Assembly (NCBI GenBank): GCA_026873275.1
Contig: JANTUC010000002.1
Location: 1,488,001 to 1,552,000, forward strand
Length of the DNA stretch: 64,000 nt
Direction: 5' to 3'
Origin: Pseudopithomyces maydicus
Taxonomy: Eukaryota; Ascomycota; Dothideomycetes; Pleosporales; Didymosphaeriaceae
In this document: piece by piece, positions 10,895 through 21,719 of the stretch
Position numbering within the stretch: the stretch's first letter is position 1
Layout: each line of letters begins with the position of its first letter
Notes under the pieces: model-generated
Databases searched by the model: none
What the model saw: only the letters and a program-made list of their open reading frames with translations
Told to the model about the DNA's origin: nothing
Program-made: the position numbers and the translations under genes

Positions 10895-11683
10895 TCATAG
10901 CTTTGCTCCCACAAGACTCCCGCCGTCCAAAGCGATAGTCGCACCATTCACATAAGATCCTCCCCTGCTGCTTAGCCATATGCATGTGCCAGCAACATCT
11001 TCAGGTGTGCCAATCCTTCCCAGCGGTATCCTCCCCTCAATTTCATCCTGAAACTTTTCCAATGTGGCTTTCATCATCTTGCTCTGGAACGGCCCGCACG
11101 CTATGGTGTTGCTGGTGATATTCCGCTTGCCAAGATGAGATGCCAACACGCGAGAGAGATGGTGTAGACCGGCCTTGGATGCTGAATATGCGAAGGTCTC
11201 AAGAGCAGGAACACGCAGCCCGTCGACAGAGCCAATGTTGATGACACGAGAGGGAGAAAGAGGCGTTGCGGATTCTTCGAGTAGCGGCGTGACGGCTTGA
11301 GTGAGCTGGAAGACGCGCTTCAGGTTAAGCGTCAGAACACGATCCCAGGCTGCAGAGGGATATGTATCATAACTCTCGCCCCAATTGCTACCCGAGTTGT
11401 TGACGAGCACATCGAGCCGTCCGGCTCGCTTCTTCAGCTCGGCCGCCAATTTGGTGATATCATCCTCTTTATATAGATCTGCTGTGATGAAGTCTGCTTT
11501 TCCCTTCCCAAGTTCGTTGAGCTCTTTGCAAGCTTGCTCACAGGCTTTCGCATCGCGCGAAGATACGTATACAGTTGCGCCATTCTGTACGAAGCCTGTG
11601 GATATCATGCGACCGATGCCTTTGGCTCCGCCGGTAACGAGCACCACTTTGCCTTTGACGTCAAAAAGCGATGAATTGTCCAT
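10895..11683 (-). CDS. Short-chain dehydrogenase/reductase
   Basis: A single exon of 262 residues, taking the ATG at 11683. The frame extends upstream only to non-ATG codons. It is a classical SDR: the cofactor motif TGGAKGIG at 17-24, NNSG at 95-98, and the catalytic triad S152, Y166 and K170 (INIGS, YSASK). The C-terminus has the usual PEDVAG and GATIALDGGS segments. Length and motifs fit fungal NAD(P)-dependent reductases often labelled 3-oxoacyl-ACP-reductase-like. The substrate cannot be told from sequence. No targeting signal, so probably cytosolic. It stands alone, with more than 1 kb of upstream DNA. Confidence 0.93.
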   Translation of the reverse strand: MDNSSLFDVKGKVVLVTGGAKGIGRMISTGFVQNGATVYVSSRDAKACEQACKELNELGKGKADFITADLYKEDDITKLAAELKKRAGRLDVLVNNSGSNWGESYDTYPSAAWDRVLTLNLKRVFQLTQAVTPLLEESATPLSPSRVINIGSVDGLRVPALETFAYSASKAGLHHLSRVLASHLGKRNITSNTIACGPFQSKMMKATLEKFQDEIEGRIPLGRIGTPEDVAGTCIWLSSRGGSYVNGATIALDGGSLVGAKL

Positions 11684-12770
11684 TTCGTTAGCTGTTATTT
11701 CGATGGAGAAGGAAAGTACACGCCGAGTCGAGCTCACGGTGCATGTATTAGGTGTAGCTGGACGTATTACCGGAGTCTCCTCATGATCATCATGAATCTG
11801 GGGTTAAGCCGAGGTTCGGCTGTGGAGTTTCCCCGGCCGGGCGGTGGTCGATCACGTGATATTCCCGCGACCTTGGCTCCTTCCGGCCGGGGGCCTCCAA
11901 AGCTCTGGATCACCTGGGCATATATTGCTTGGGATTTCTCTGAGAATCATATCGGAAATCTCGTGGTCGCTGACCAATGCTCCTTTCGCTTACGACCGAC
12001 GAGATGGTGAACGAAGCTTCCAATCAAACCAGACTGTTTCCATCAGTACACCAATCAGACGGATGGTTTGTCTAGACTTGGGACTCGCGGAACACTGTTG
12101 CTACTTCTCGTCTACTCAGGATTGAGGCTGTGGATCTAACTAAAGTTTCAGTTACATATAATGAGGTACATAGGGAACAGTTGAGCGCCAGCCTCGCCAG
12201 CAAGAGCAAATACCATCCACGCAAATCGAGGACGACATCGCAGCTTCAGAACAATATCAAACCATCACTGCCTCACCTGACACACATTCATTGGACGGAA
12301 CTGAATTTGTCTCTACAGCAGCTATCAGGCTCGCCATGCACTGCCTCTCTCTCTTGAACTCGCACCCAAAGCTATACCCGACTACGCCTCCAACTCCCCC
12401 GCCGCGTAATATCAGCTCAACAGCGACGTCGTCCTCGCCCTCGACAGCTCAGTGTCCGTCGACGTCGTCCTCACCAGGGCCAGCCTGCTCATCACCGTGA
12501 GAGACATGGAAAGATGAATCTAGGTGCAATTGGGGAAGGACGAGAGGTCCGGTGCATACTTTTTGTAGTATACCTACCTTTCCTACTCGGTGCACTAGAA
12601 GTCCACGTCACAGAGAGAAAGGTGGATTCGTAGTTGTCTTTGTAATTGAAGCCTTTTTTTTGGTGTGTTAAAGTCCTGCCGTTGGCTCGGTGACATGGAT
12701 GGGTATCTTGTAGAAATGGATCGCGGCAAAAACAGCACGTAGTAATACAATCCTTGATTCCTTCGTCGGC
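11684..12770. other. Intergenic, 1.1 kb
   Basis: Upstream region of the SDR gene and 3' region of the SPF27 gene. I see no gene. Confidence 0.6.
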
Positions 12771-13543
12771 TCAAACAGCACCGGCCCTCCTCCTCTCGAG
12801 AATCTGCTGCTTCAAACCCTCGGCAGCGACTTCGGTCTCCAGCACGCGGCCGACGCCCCGCTTCCAGGTCTCCTCGAGCGTCTTGATCTCGGCGTGCACA
12901 CTCTCCTGCTGCTGGCGACGCAGGGCTTCCACTTCTTCCTGCTGCCTGCGCACGTCGGCCAGATCGGCCTCGATGCCCTTCAGCACGTCCTCCTGCTGCG
13001 AGTTGCCAATGAGCCAGGCGTTCTTGCCAAACTTCTCGAGCAGACCCAGCTCGGTCCGGCGCGCATCCACGTATTCAGAGCTGGTGTAGGCCTTCCGTAG
13101 AGCCTGGTCCCACTGGGCGAGCACCTCGGGCTTGTCCTCGTCGCTGGTGGGACGCGTGTTCGGAGGCGCGTCGAGCTCTTCGTACCGCGCAAGGTCTACG
13201 GCGGAGAACTTTGAACTGGCGTCGGCCTGCAAGCGCGCGTGCTCCTGCTCGACGGCGGGCGAGAACTTGGGGTCATACTGGGCGGCGGGTATGAGGGCGG
13301 GGTGCAGCTGGGCCGTGTCTACGCCGGCGCGCTGGATGTCCTGGGCAACGAGGCCGAGGGCAGCCTGGAGAGCAGACTGGTCAGGCGGCGCATCCACGTC
13401 TGGAGGGCGTTAGCTCTGGGTGTGGCAGGCACATGCAAAAATGACGGGTGGCGTCCGGACATTGAGCTCGTTAGGGGGGGGGGGGGCGCGATAGATTAAC
13501 ACGTACAGGGCAGGGAGTCATAGGATTCGTGGATCAGGGGCAT
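12771..13543 (-). CDS. Pre-mRNA splicing factor SPF27 (BCAS2/Cwf7 family)
   Basis: Two exons, 13543-13507 and 13399-12771, joined in phase 1 across a 107-nt intron to give 221 residues. The short first exon encodes MPLIHESYDSLPY; the joined start SLPYVDAPPDQ matches the LPYID-type opening of the BCAS2/SPF27 family. The core shows ALRKAYTSSEY, LLEKFGKNAWLIGN and a long coiled coil (VEALRRQQQESVHAEIKTLE) ending in TWKRGVGRVLETEVA. The family is a core subunit of the Prp19/NineTeen complex that activates the spliceosome, so a nuclear role is expected. The intron contains an uninterrupted run of thirteen G. The gene is head-to-head with the ceramidase, with 407 bp between start codons. Confidence 0.93.
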
Positions 13544-13950
13544 GTTTGCAATGCGGGTCGCGTGGAGGAGATTGCAGCGCAAGCGACGATGGGTTCACGA
13601 CGAACAGACACGACGCGCGGGCGCTAGGCTTGTCGATAACTGGCCGCGGATGATTGCAGCGGACGGTTAGCGAGCCCTGGGCAGCGTCATGCGCGACCGA
13701 CGCCCCCCGGACGCCGACAGGGACGGGCGAGGCGCTGCCACTGCAGTGACAGCACGCCCTCGGCCAATACCACGCGCGGAGTCGACCTTCCTATACCGTA
13801 ACGCGTCGCCCACGCTTGTGCCTGCGTCCCTGGACACCAACCTTGGAAGCTTGCAAGCTGCAAACCATCGCGGGGTGCCCTCGACATACAAGTGCATGCC
13901 GGACCCGCTGCAGCTCGTCCACCCAGCCCTCCCCCGCGGCCTGCCCCCCA
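13544..13950. promoter_or_regulatory. Divergent promoter region, SPF27 and ceramidase
   Basis: 407 bp separate the two start codons. It is GC-rich and has C runs just before the ceramidase ATG. It must carry both promoters; no specific element was identified. Confidence 0.5.
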
Positions 13951-16273
13951 ATGGCTCGCTCCCACGCCCTCGTCGCCCTGGGCGCCTCTCTCTTCGTCGT
14001 CCTGATCGTCAGCCAGCTGGTCGCCAGCCTGCGCTTCCCCAGCATCGGCCTCTCGCACGCCCGCTCCGCCCGCGACAGCACCAAGCATGCGCACTCGCAC
14101 CTCTTCCGCCCCAGGCAGGCCGAAGATGCCGCCGACGACCCCTCGCAGTACCTCGTTGGCGTGGGCAAGGCCGACATCACCGGGTCAGTAGCCACCTTGC
14201 CACCCACAGACACCATTGTGCTGACCATGCCGCAGGCCCGTCGTCGAGCTCAACCTGATGGGCTATGCCAACTCGTCGCAGGTGGGCACCGGGCTCCGCC
14301 AGCGTCTCTACTCGCGCGCCTTCATCGTGGGCAGCCCGACCAACACCCAGGACCGCTTCATCTACATGGTCCTCGACACCCAGTCTGGAGACACCGCCAT
14401 CCGCAATGGTATCTTGGAGGGCCTCCAGAAGCTGGGCTCTGCCTACTCGGTGTACTCGCAGAAGAACGTCGCCGTGACAGGCACCCACAGCCACGCCGGC
14501 CCCGGCGCATGGCTGAACTACCTCCTTCCGCAGATCACCAGCTTGGGCTTCGACAAGCAGAGCTACCAGGCCATTGTGGATGGCGCAGTGCTGTCCATCC
14601 AACGGGCCCACGAAAGCCTGGCCCCGGGCACCATCAGCTCCGGCAGCGCCAAAATCTCCAATGCCAACATCAATCGCAGTCTGTACGCCTACCTGGCGAA
14701 CCCCGCATCCGAGAGGGCCCGCTACACGGACAACGTGGACAAGACCATGACCCTGCTCAAGTTCACCAGGGCGAGCGACGGCAAGAACATCGGCATCCTG
14801 AACTGGTTCGCCGTGCACGGCACCAGCTTGTTGGGGAACCAGACCATTGTTGCTGCAGACAACAAGGGTGTCGCTGCTTACCTGTTCGAGCAAGACATCG
14901 CTGCCAACGCCGCGTCGGCCAATGCCGCAGATGGCTTCGTCGCCGGCTTTTCACAAGCGAACGTCGGAGACACCACCCCCAACGTGGAAGGCGCATGGTG
15001 CGAAGATGGCTCCAACCAGGAGTGCAAGCTCGAAGACAGCACATGTGGCGGAAAGAGCCAAGACTGCCATGGTAGGGGACCTTTCTTCGGCCTGAACGAC
15101 GGCGGCGTCAAGTCGTGCTACGAGATCGGAAAGAGACAGGCCGATGGAGCCAAGGGCATCTACAACTCGAACAGCTTCACTTCCATCTCTGGCAGTGTGC
15201 GCTCGTTTCACAGCTTCGTCGACTTCTCCAACTATACCTTCCAGCATCCAAACGGTAGCACCGTGCGGACCTGTGCTGCTGCAATGGGTAACTCCTTCGC
15301 TGCTGGCACCTCGGATGGTCCGGGAGCCTTTGACTTTGTGCAAAACGACCCAGGAGCCCCAAACAACCCCTTCTGGAACGCTGTGGGTAGTCTCATTGCT
15401 CCACCTGGTGCGGCTCAGATCAAGTGCCAGCAGCCGAAACCAATCTTGCTCAACGTTGGCGAAGCGAAGACGCCGTACGACTGGTCTCCTAACATTGTGG
15501 ATATCCAGGTTCTGCGTGTTGGGCAGTTCATTATTATCGTGTCACCCGGCGAGGCCACCACAATGTCTGGTCGCCGCTGGAGGGAGGCTGTTTACAACAA
15601 AGCTGTCTCTTCCAAGATCGTTTCGTCCTCCACCCCGCCTATCGTTGTTCTGGGCGGACCGGCCAATACCTACTCGCACTACATCACCACCGAGGAGGAG
15701 TATAGCATTCAGCGTTACGAGGGTGCTTCCACTCTGCATGGACCCCACACCCTGAACGCCTACATCAACGCCACGCTCAGTTACTTACCCTATCTATCCG
15801 ACAGTGCAACCAGTGCTTCGCCCGCTGGTCCATCTCCGCCGGACAACCGCAACAGGAGTATCTCCTTCATCACCGGTGTAGTCTACGACGGTGCAGGGAT
15901 TGGCAGCAGCTACGGCAAAGTCCTTACTGACGTGTCTGCTACCTACGCACGCGGTGCACGCGTGAGCGTCAAATTCCAGGGCGCTAACCCGCGCAACAAC
16001 CTCCGCCTTGAGGGCACATTTACCTCCGTCGAGAAGCAGAACAGCGATGGAAGCTGGACACAGGTTCGCAACGACCAAGATTGGGAGCTGCTGTATGAGT
16101 GGAAGAGGGTCAATGGGCTCACGGGCACCAGTGAGGTCACAATCAGCTGGGATACCTCGATCACTAGCCCGTCGACAGGTCTCTACCGCATCAAATACTA
16201 CGGTGACGCGAAGGCACTTGGTGGCAAGATTACTGCCTTTAGCGGTACGAGCGGGGTCTTCAAATTGACCTAA
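13951..16273 (+). CDS. Neutral ceramidase
   Basis: Two exons, 13951-14183 and 14236-16273, phase 2, 52-nt intron, 756 residues. It hydrolyses ceramide to sphingosine and fatty acid. The N-terminus has a hydrophobic segment (LVALGASLFVVLIVSQLVASL) that can be a signal peptide or anchor. Family landmarks follow: YLVGVGKADITGPVVELNLMGY across the splice site, the zinc-binding GTHSHAGPGAW near residue 160, and the active-site segment NVGDTTPN. In characterised enzymes that segment carries a catalytic serine (GDxSPN); here the codon is ACC, threonine 325. The Ig-like C-terminal domain (DNRNRSISF to the end, TGLYRIKYYGDAK) is complete. The length matches fungal homologues. It probably acts in the secretory route or outside the cell. 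Confidence 0.95.
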
Positions 16274-16640
16274 AAACAAGGGCGTAGAGTCTCATTGTTA
16301 CGAAGGATACGGAACGCAACGCACATACGAATTTAGTAATGCCCGATTGAATAATAGTCATTTTCCTGTGAATTTCGCTCGATAGTGTGAGTAAGTGCCG
16401 CTTAACTCCTGTGCCGCATGTCAGCATTGCTGATCAGGTCAGCACAACTACATTATGTCGCCGAAGCTACCTACATGTGGTTTGAATGATTACCTAAAAA
16501 GGGCTCTCGGCGACTTTTATGCTATGCAATAACTATAACGTTTGTTTTGCATTGCAGTTGAATAATTCTATGTCGAGCTCAACTTTATATTCTTCCCATT
16601 TTCAAACGCTTTGGAGTTTTCTTCAAATAAAAACGACACG
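16274..16640. other. Intergenic
   Basis: About 0.37 kb. AT-rich promoter of the following gene; nothing else seen. Confidence 0.6.
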
Positions 16641-17829
16641 ATGTCCACCCCACTTCGCAAAATCGCTCTCGTCGGCGTACGTATCTCTATTCTATCCACC
16701 CATAAACAGTTTTCTTGATCCGTCGACCTTCCCTATCTGAGTACTAACATCACATCCAGGCCTCCGGTCACCTCGGCCCCTCCGTCCTCTCCGCCCTCGA
16801 ATCCGACACCGCCTTTACCACCGTCACCATAATCACCCGCCACTCCTCCACCGCCAAATTCCCCCGTCCTCAACCATCGTCCGCGTAAGCGATGACTATC
16901 CCAAAGCCGAGCTAGTCGAGGCCTTCAAGGGCCACGACGCCGTCATTTTATCTCTCAATTTCATGGCTGAAAAGCATCATGATAAGATGGTGGATGCTAG
17001 CGTGGAGGCGGGGGTCAAGCGGTTGGTTCCTTCGCTGTTTGGGGGCGCGCATGGGGATGAGGTGCAGGATATATTTCCATTTGCAAAGGGGAAGGCGGAG
17101 ATGATGGGATATGTTGAGAAGAAGGCGGTGGATGTGGAGAGGGAGGGTGGAGAGTGGGGTTTTACAGGGGTGGCGACGGGGTTGTTTTTTGAGCTGTAAG
17201 CTTTCACTCTTTCTTTTCCTTTTCTCACATCCATCCGCATTTCTCTGGGTTTGTTGCTGGACTGTAATTCTTTGGTCTCTTGGTGGAGCTCCTAAGCGGG
17301 TGAGGTGATTGTAGCTGTGGATTTTTGGAATCTGTACTGGACAGAGAGAGAGCTAACAGTCAACAGGTGCGTAGCATCGAATTTCTACGGCATCGATCCC
17401 AAGGCGAAAACAGCTACCATCTGGGACGGCGGTTCAACCCGCTTCTCTGCCTCGACCTACGCGAGAATCGGGCAGGCGATCGTGAGCATCTTGAAGGACC
17501 CGGTGCAAACGAAGAATCAAATCGTCCACATCTCATCTTTCGAAGTTTCTCTAAATGACCTGCTCAATGCATATAAGACGATCGCTGGGGATGAAGGATG
17601 GAAGATCGAGGAAAGAAAAATCGCTCCTGGTGTCGAGGAAGCTAAACGGCAGATGGTGACAGAGGACTTTATGACGAGGATGAAGATGATAGGGAGGCTG
17701 GCGCTGCTGAGTAGTGTGAAGTCAGGTCTAGGTGGAGATTTTGTGGAGAGTGGTGTGAGCTGGAATGAGAAGTTCGGGTTGGAGCGAGAAGATTTTGTGG
17801 AGGTAATGAGGAGGGTGCTGTGTCGGTAG
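16641..17829 (+). CDS. NmrA-like / isoflavone reductase-like NAD(P)-binding protein (one frameshift)
   Basis: Three exons: 16641-16676, 16760-17195 and 17367-17829. The first intron has a CTAAC branch site. The product starts MSTPLRKIALVGASGHLG, where the glycine-rich motif is split by intron 1. It continues with SDDYPKAELVEAFKGHDAV, a conserved LFFEL to FYGIDPKAKTATIWDGG, and FSASTYARIGQAIVSIL. These features fit the atypical SDR (NmrA/isoflavone reductase-like) family, whose members reduce phenolics or act as redox sensors. A run of five C at 16861-16865 breaks the frame. Six C would restore KFPPSSTIVRVSDDY and also makes exon 2 end in phase 2, as exon 3 requires. That agreement argues for a one-base error or a very recent mutation. 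Confidence 0.82.
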
Positions 17830-18326
17830 ATGTATGCATAGTCGCATGTATCCTAAACATATCATAGCGACATTATATGCTCTCGTAAGCAACCAGATGC
17901 GAATAAATCACCATGGTATGAAACTTTACCAGAGAAGCCCTCGAAACGGGTGGAAGTGATGTGAAAAACGCGGAAGATTACTAGACCGCGGTCATCATGA
18001 ACGACGATGCAAATCGATGTCTAAGCTCGGGCCGTCCGGATGCAGGTAATATTTCGCGTGGCAGCTCGGCAGAAAATTATACCTAAAGCAGCGGCTTGCA
18101 TAGTTTGTTGGGAGCATTCTACTTGGCAAGAGGCCCGAGTATGAAATGATCTGCGGTCGTGTGATCGGAGGCATGTGCTAGAGAAAATGAATCCTTGTCA
18201 AATCGGTATCCCAAGCACGTGGATTTCGAAGCGAAGCGCATGCGATAGAGAGAAATACTATATAAGCTACACACTACGTATCTCTTTGGGGTTTTCACAG
18301 TGCCAGCGCGGATTCAATTCGCAGAC
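17830..18326. other. Intergenic
   Basis: About 0.5 kb between two plus-strand genes; no gene seen. Confidence 0.6.
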
Positions 18327-19601
18327 ATGCAGCCTCCGCTTCCTTCTCCAGTGGCTACATGGCACAACGATACATACCCAGCCATAGATCCTAAAAGACC
18401 GGAACTGAGTCAGAAGAGTAAAACGGTCATCGTAACTGGAGCGGTGCGTTTCCAAAGCTCCATTATTCCTAGAGAGACACATTCCGAAATGCACGAGTTT
18501 GCCCCATTCAAGCTATTATAGTAGTTTCTTGCACGTATATTCAAGTCTACCCATAAGTCTTCCTACGAGCTATCTCCGACACTTCTAACAACCCAAAATT
18601 AGGGAAGCGGCATCGGACGCGCCACAGCTCTTGCCTTCGCCATCGCTGGCGCATCGCACATTGCACTCCTCGGACGCACAACCTCCACTCTCAACGCCAC
18701 TTCGGAAGAGATAAAATCCGCCTCTAGCACAACCAAAATAAGCATTTTCGCTGTGTCTGTCGCAAACGAGCGCGCAATCCACGAGGTCGCGCAGAAGATT
18801 GGGAAGTGGGATGTACTCGTGCTCAATGCGGCTAGGCTCTCACCACCAGATACGATCCTTAACATCCCGGTCGACGAGTTTTGGGAGAGCTATGAGGTAC
18901 GAATCATTCATTATTTTCCCTCGTTGAACATATTTAATATATAAATGTTGAAATGCTCGGTATATCCAGTGGAGTTGCGAGAAAGCATCATTGTTAACGC
19001 TTCCTCAGACGAATGTAAAGTCCATCTACATCGCCGCCCAAGCCTTCATCCCCCTCGCCAACCCTAGCGCGAGTTTCTTCGGCGTTAATGCTGCAGGTGC
19101 CGTGCTCCCCGCAGCCGTTGGCGCCAAGTTGACAGGGTACATGAGCTCGAAGATTGCTCAGGCGAAGTTGGTGGAGTACATTGCGTACGAACATCCTGAG
19201 ATATTTGCTTGTTCGATACATCCGGGGGTTGTGGAGACGCAAATGCTGAGAGAAGCGGAGTTGCACGAGTCTGGATTGCCGAAGGACACAGGTACGTCTT
19301 ATTGAAGGTTTCTACTCCCTTCCTCAAAATCTCATTTTCTGTCTTTCGAAAATGTAAACGTAAAATCAAAATCTAAGGGGCTGATGGCATTTCAGTTGAG
19401 TTGCCAGCAAACTTCATGGTGTGGCTTGCTGGGCCGCAGGAGAAGGGGTATTTAAGGGGAAAGATGGTGTGGTGTAACTGGGATGTGGGTGAGTTGTTTG
19501 AGCAAAGAGACAAGATTGAAGAGGGAGGCTTATTCACTATGGGAATGGTGGGGTGGCCGTTCTCATATGACCAGAAGGTAGAGAGCTATTTAGGCAGATA
19601 G
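18327..19601 (+). CDS. Short-chain dehydrogenase without the usual catalytic serine
   Basis: Four exons: 18327-18443, 18603-18896, 19009-19291 and 19396-19601. Phases 0, 0 and 1 agree and give 299 residues. The cofactor motif TGAGSGIG (37-44) is assembled across intron 1. NAA at 114-116 corresponds to the NNAG element. The YMSSK pair is Y181/K185. The position about 14 residues before the tyrosine, normally serine, reads FGVNAAGA, so the catalytic serine appears absent. The N-terminal extension (QPPLPSPVATWHNDTYPAI) is typical of a fungal SDR subgroup. It may be a weak or non-canonical oxidoreductase. It lies in a row with two other NAD(P)-binding genes. Confidence 0.88.
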
Positions 19602-20121
19602 AAGGGTAAGTTTGAACAACCAGGATCGATGTGGTGGATGAAATAGACCTCCTGAGGTCACAAGTAGGTCACGGGATGGGTAAGACTTGCGAGAAACAAA
19701 CCCGCTTCCTCGTTTCGAATTTAATTACTTTTAAGAAATAGTTAGAGTGCCGAAGGATGTATCTGGAGATATAATATACCCCACCATGTGGAGTATTTTA
19801 CGCCCTACCATGCAGCCTTTCGACTGTGAACACACTAGCTCAAACAGGATTAGTGCACCATGCTCGAAGAGATCGTCACCTAGTGTAAGGAGAGATCTTA
19901 GAGATTACACAATGGCTTCAGGACCGTGCTTTATGTTAGCCCGAGCTAATAGATACCATGCAATCAAGATCGTTTGCCGAATTCTGTGTCTGGTGGTGAC
20001 ATGGAGCTCAAGTAGCAATAGCCTATGCTAGCCGCCATCTATGACGCATGGCATATTCACAAGCGACCGCAATCCTCAGCTGCATCTACCATCAACACCA
20101 GCACTACGCGTCGATTAAACC
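19602..20121. other. Intergenic
   Basis: About 0.5 kb, AT-rich; no gene seen. Confidence 0.6.
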
Positions 20122-21141
20122 ATGACCAAAATGTATGCCTGGCAATTCAAGACCGCCACGGGCGGTCTCGAGAATAATCTCTACCTTCCCGCAGCTGGCG
20201 TTCCAAAGCCGCACATTGCCGAAGACCAGATCCTGGTTGAGGTTTACAGCGCAGCTCTCAATCCGGCGGATTATAAAGTACCGGAGCTCGGTCTTGTATC
20301 TCGAGCCATCATTCCGTCACCGTGTACGCCCGGCGCCGACTTCTGCGGCAAAGTCTGTGAGATTGGCCGAAAGGTCGATTCGTACCACGTCGGCGAGATG
20401 GTGTTTGGCGTCTTCACTGGAACTTTCGGCCATGGGTCTCTTGGGCAGTATATTACGGTCTCACAGAATATGTTAGCGAAGATGCCAGCAGGGGCCAAAG
20501 TCGATGAAATGGCGGGCGTCAGTCTTGCCGGGCTTACGGCGTATCAATCGATACATCCCAACGTACACGCGGGTGATAAGGTCTTCATCAATGGGGGCTC
20601 TGGAGGGACTGGGATCTTTGGCATCCAAATTGCGAAGGCGCTGGGTTGCCATGTTACAACGTCGTGTTCGAGTGCCAACGTTGAACTCTGTAAGAGCCTA
20701 GGAGCCGACGAAGTCATTGACTACAAGTCCACCGATCTGATCGAAGCCCTGAAGGATCAAGGACAAACATTCAATCTGGTGGTGGATAATGTTGGTACCC
20801 CAGCCAATTTGTACAGTTCTTGCCACCATTTCATTGTGCGGCATGGAAAGTTTGTGCAGGTTGGTGCGGGTATGGGCGTCGGATCTGCAATTCAGCATGC
20901 CAGCAACATGTTTCTTCCTGGCATTCTTGGTGGTGGTCGAAGAAAGTATCAATTTATGCTGCTCAAACCAAATCATGAAGGGCTCGTGCAGCTTGCAAAA
21001 TGGGTCGAAGAATGCAAGATAAAATCCATCGTGGATTCTGTATGGGAGTACGACGATACGCCGCATGCCTTTGAGAGATTGAAAACAAACAGGGCAAAGG
21101 GAAAGGTTGTGGTGCATGTGAGGAAGACATTGACCAAATAG
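20122..21141 (+). CDS. Medium-chain dehydrogenase/reductase, quinone-oxidoreductase type
   Basis: An intronless gene of 339 residues from ATG 20122. The N-terminal GroES-like domain contains SAALNPADYKVPE and TPGADFCGKVCEIG. The Rossmann part carries INGGSGGTGIFGIQIAKALG (about 153-172), then GADEVIDYKS and VVDNVGTPANLY. The typical zinc ligands of alcohol dehydrogenases are not evident, so it fits the zinc-free enoyl/quinone reductase branch near reticulon-4-interacting-protein-like and yeast-type oxidoreductases. NADPH is the likely cofactor; the substrate is unknown. No targeting signal is evident. Confidence 0.93.
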   Translation: MTKMYAWQFKTATGGLENNLYLPAAGVPKPHIAEDQILVEVYSAALNPADYKVPELGLVSRAIIPSPCTPGADFCGKVCEIGRKVDSYHVGEMVFGVFTGTFGHGSLGQYITVSQNMLAKMPAGAKVDEMAGVSLAGLTAYQSIHPNVHAGDKVFINGGSGGTGIFGIQIAKALGCHVTTSCSSANVELCKSLGADEVIDYKSTDLIEALKDQGQTFNLVVDNVGTPANLYSSCHHFIVRHGKFVQVGAGMGVGSAIQHASNMFLPGILGGGRRKYQFMLLKPNHEGLVQLAKWVEECKIKSIVDSVWEYDDTPHAFERLKTNRAKGKVVVHVRKTLTK

Positions 21142-21719
21142 CAACAATAATCACAAACGAGAACATGAATCTGTATGGATCTTTTATCTTTATCTTGAAC
21201 TATAATATTTTTGGATTCCTTTCTGTCATCAAATTTGTCTTGGAAGTTCTATGCTATCTTTGAAAACGTGAGATATCATTTATACAAACATGCCATGACG
21301 AAGTGAAATAGCGTCTGATTGTTGGTGGTCCAAAGTACCCTTTTTCAGACGAGATCGTCAGATACTTTCTTTGGTTTTCTGCTTGAATCAATCACAGCAC
21401 TCAAATTTACTTCACTACTGGTCTTTGTAAAGTTGAATCACAAAGGAACTACCTAAGTTGACTCTGAGCGTACACAATGAGCGTCTTTAAAACTGACATT
21501 GTACGTTCACGTGAACATGCACGACACACTGTACTTTTACAAAGGTCCAGATATTCTACTGAGGTACCATCACGTAAATTACTATTTAAATCTCGACTCT
21601 GCAGACTTCATGAATATCCAGAACTCCTCTAACAATCACTCCCTCTTCTAAACACCAACTCAGTTTCTTTAGCAAGTACTATTACTGTTAAATACAGACT
21701 CAGTTTCTTTAAAGACAAC
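21142..21719. other. Intergenic with a short leader repeat
   Basis: About 0.58 kb. Just before the next ATG a 14-base sequence, ACTCAGTTTCTTTA, occurs twice, at 21658 and 21698. Otherwise nothing is seen. Confidence 0.55.

Noticed and set aside
14177..14893. 238-codon frame antisense to the ceramidase
   Set aside because: Shadow caused by biased codon use of the sense gene.
13816..15075. 419-codon frame overlapping the ceramidase
   Set aside because: It is a shadow frame over the ceramidase exons, with a Pro/Arg/His-rich composition.
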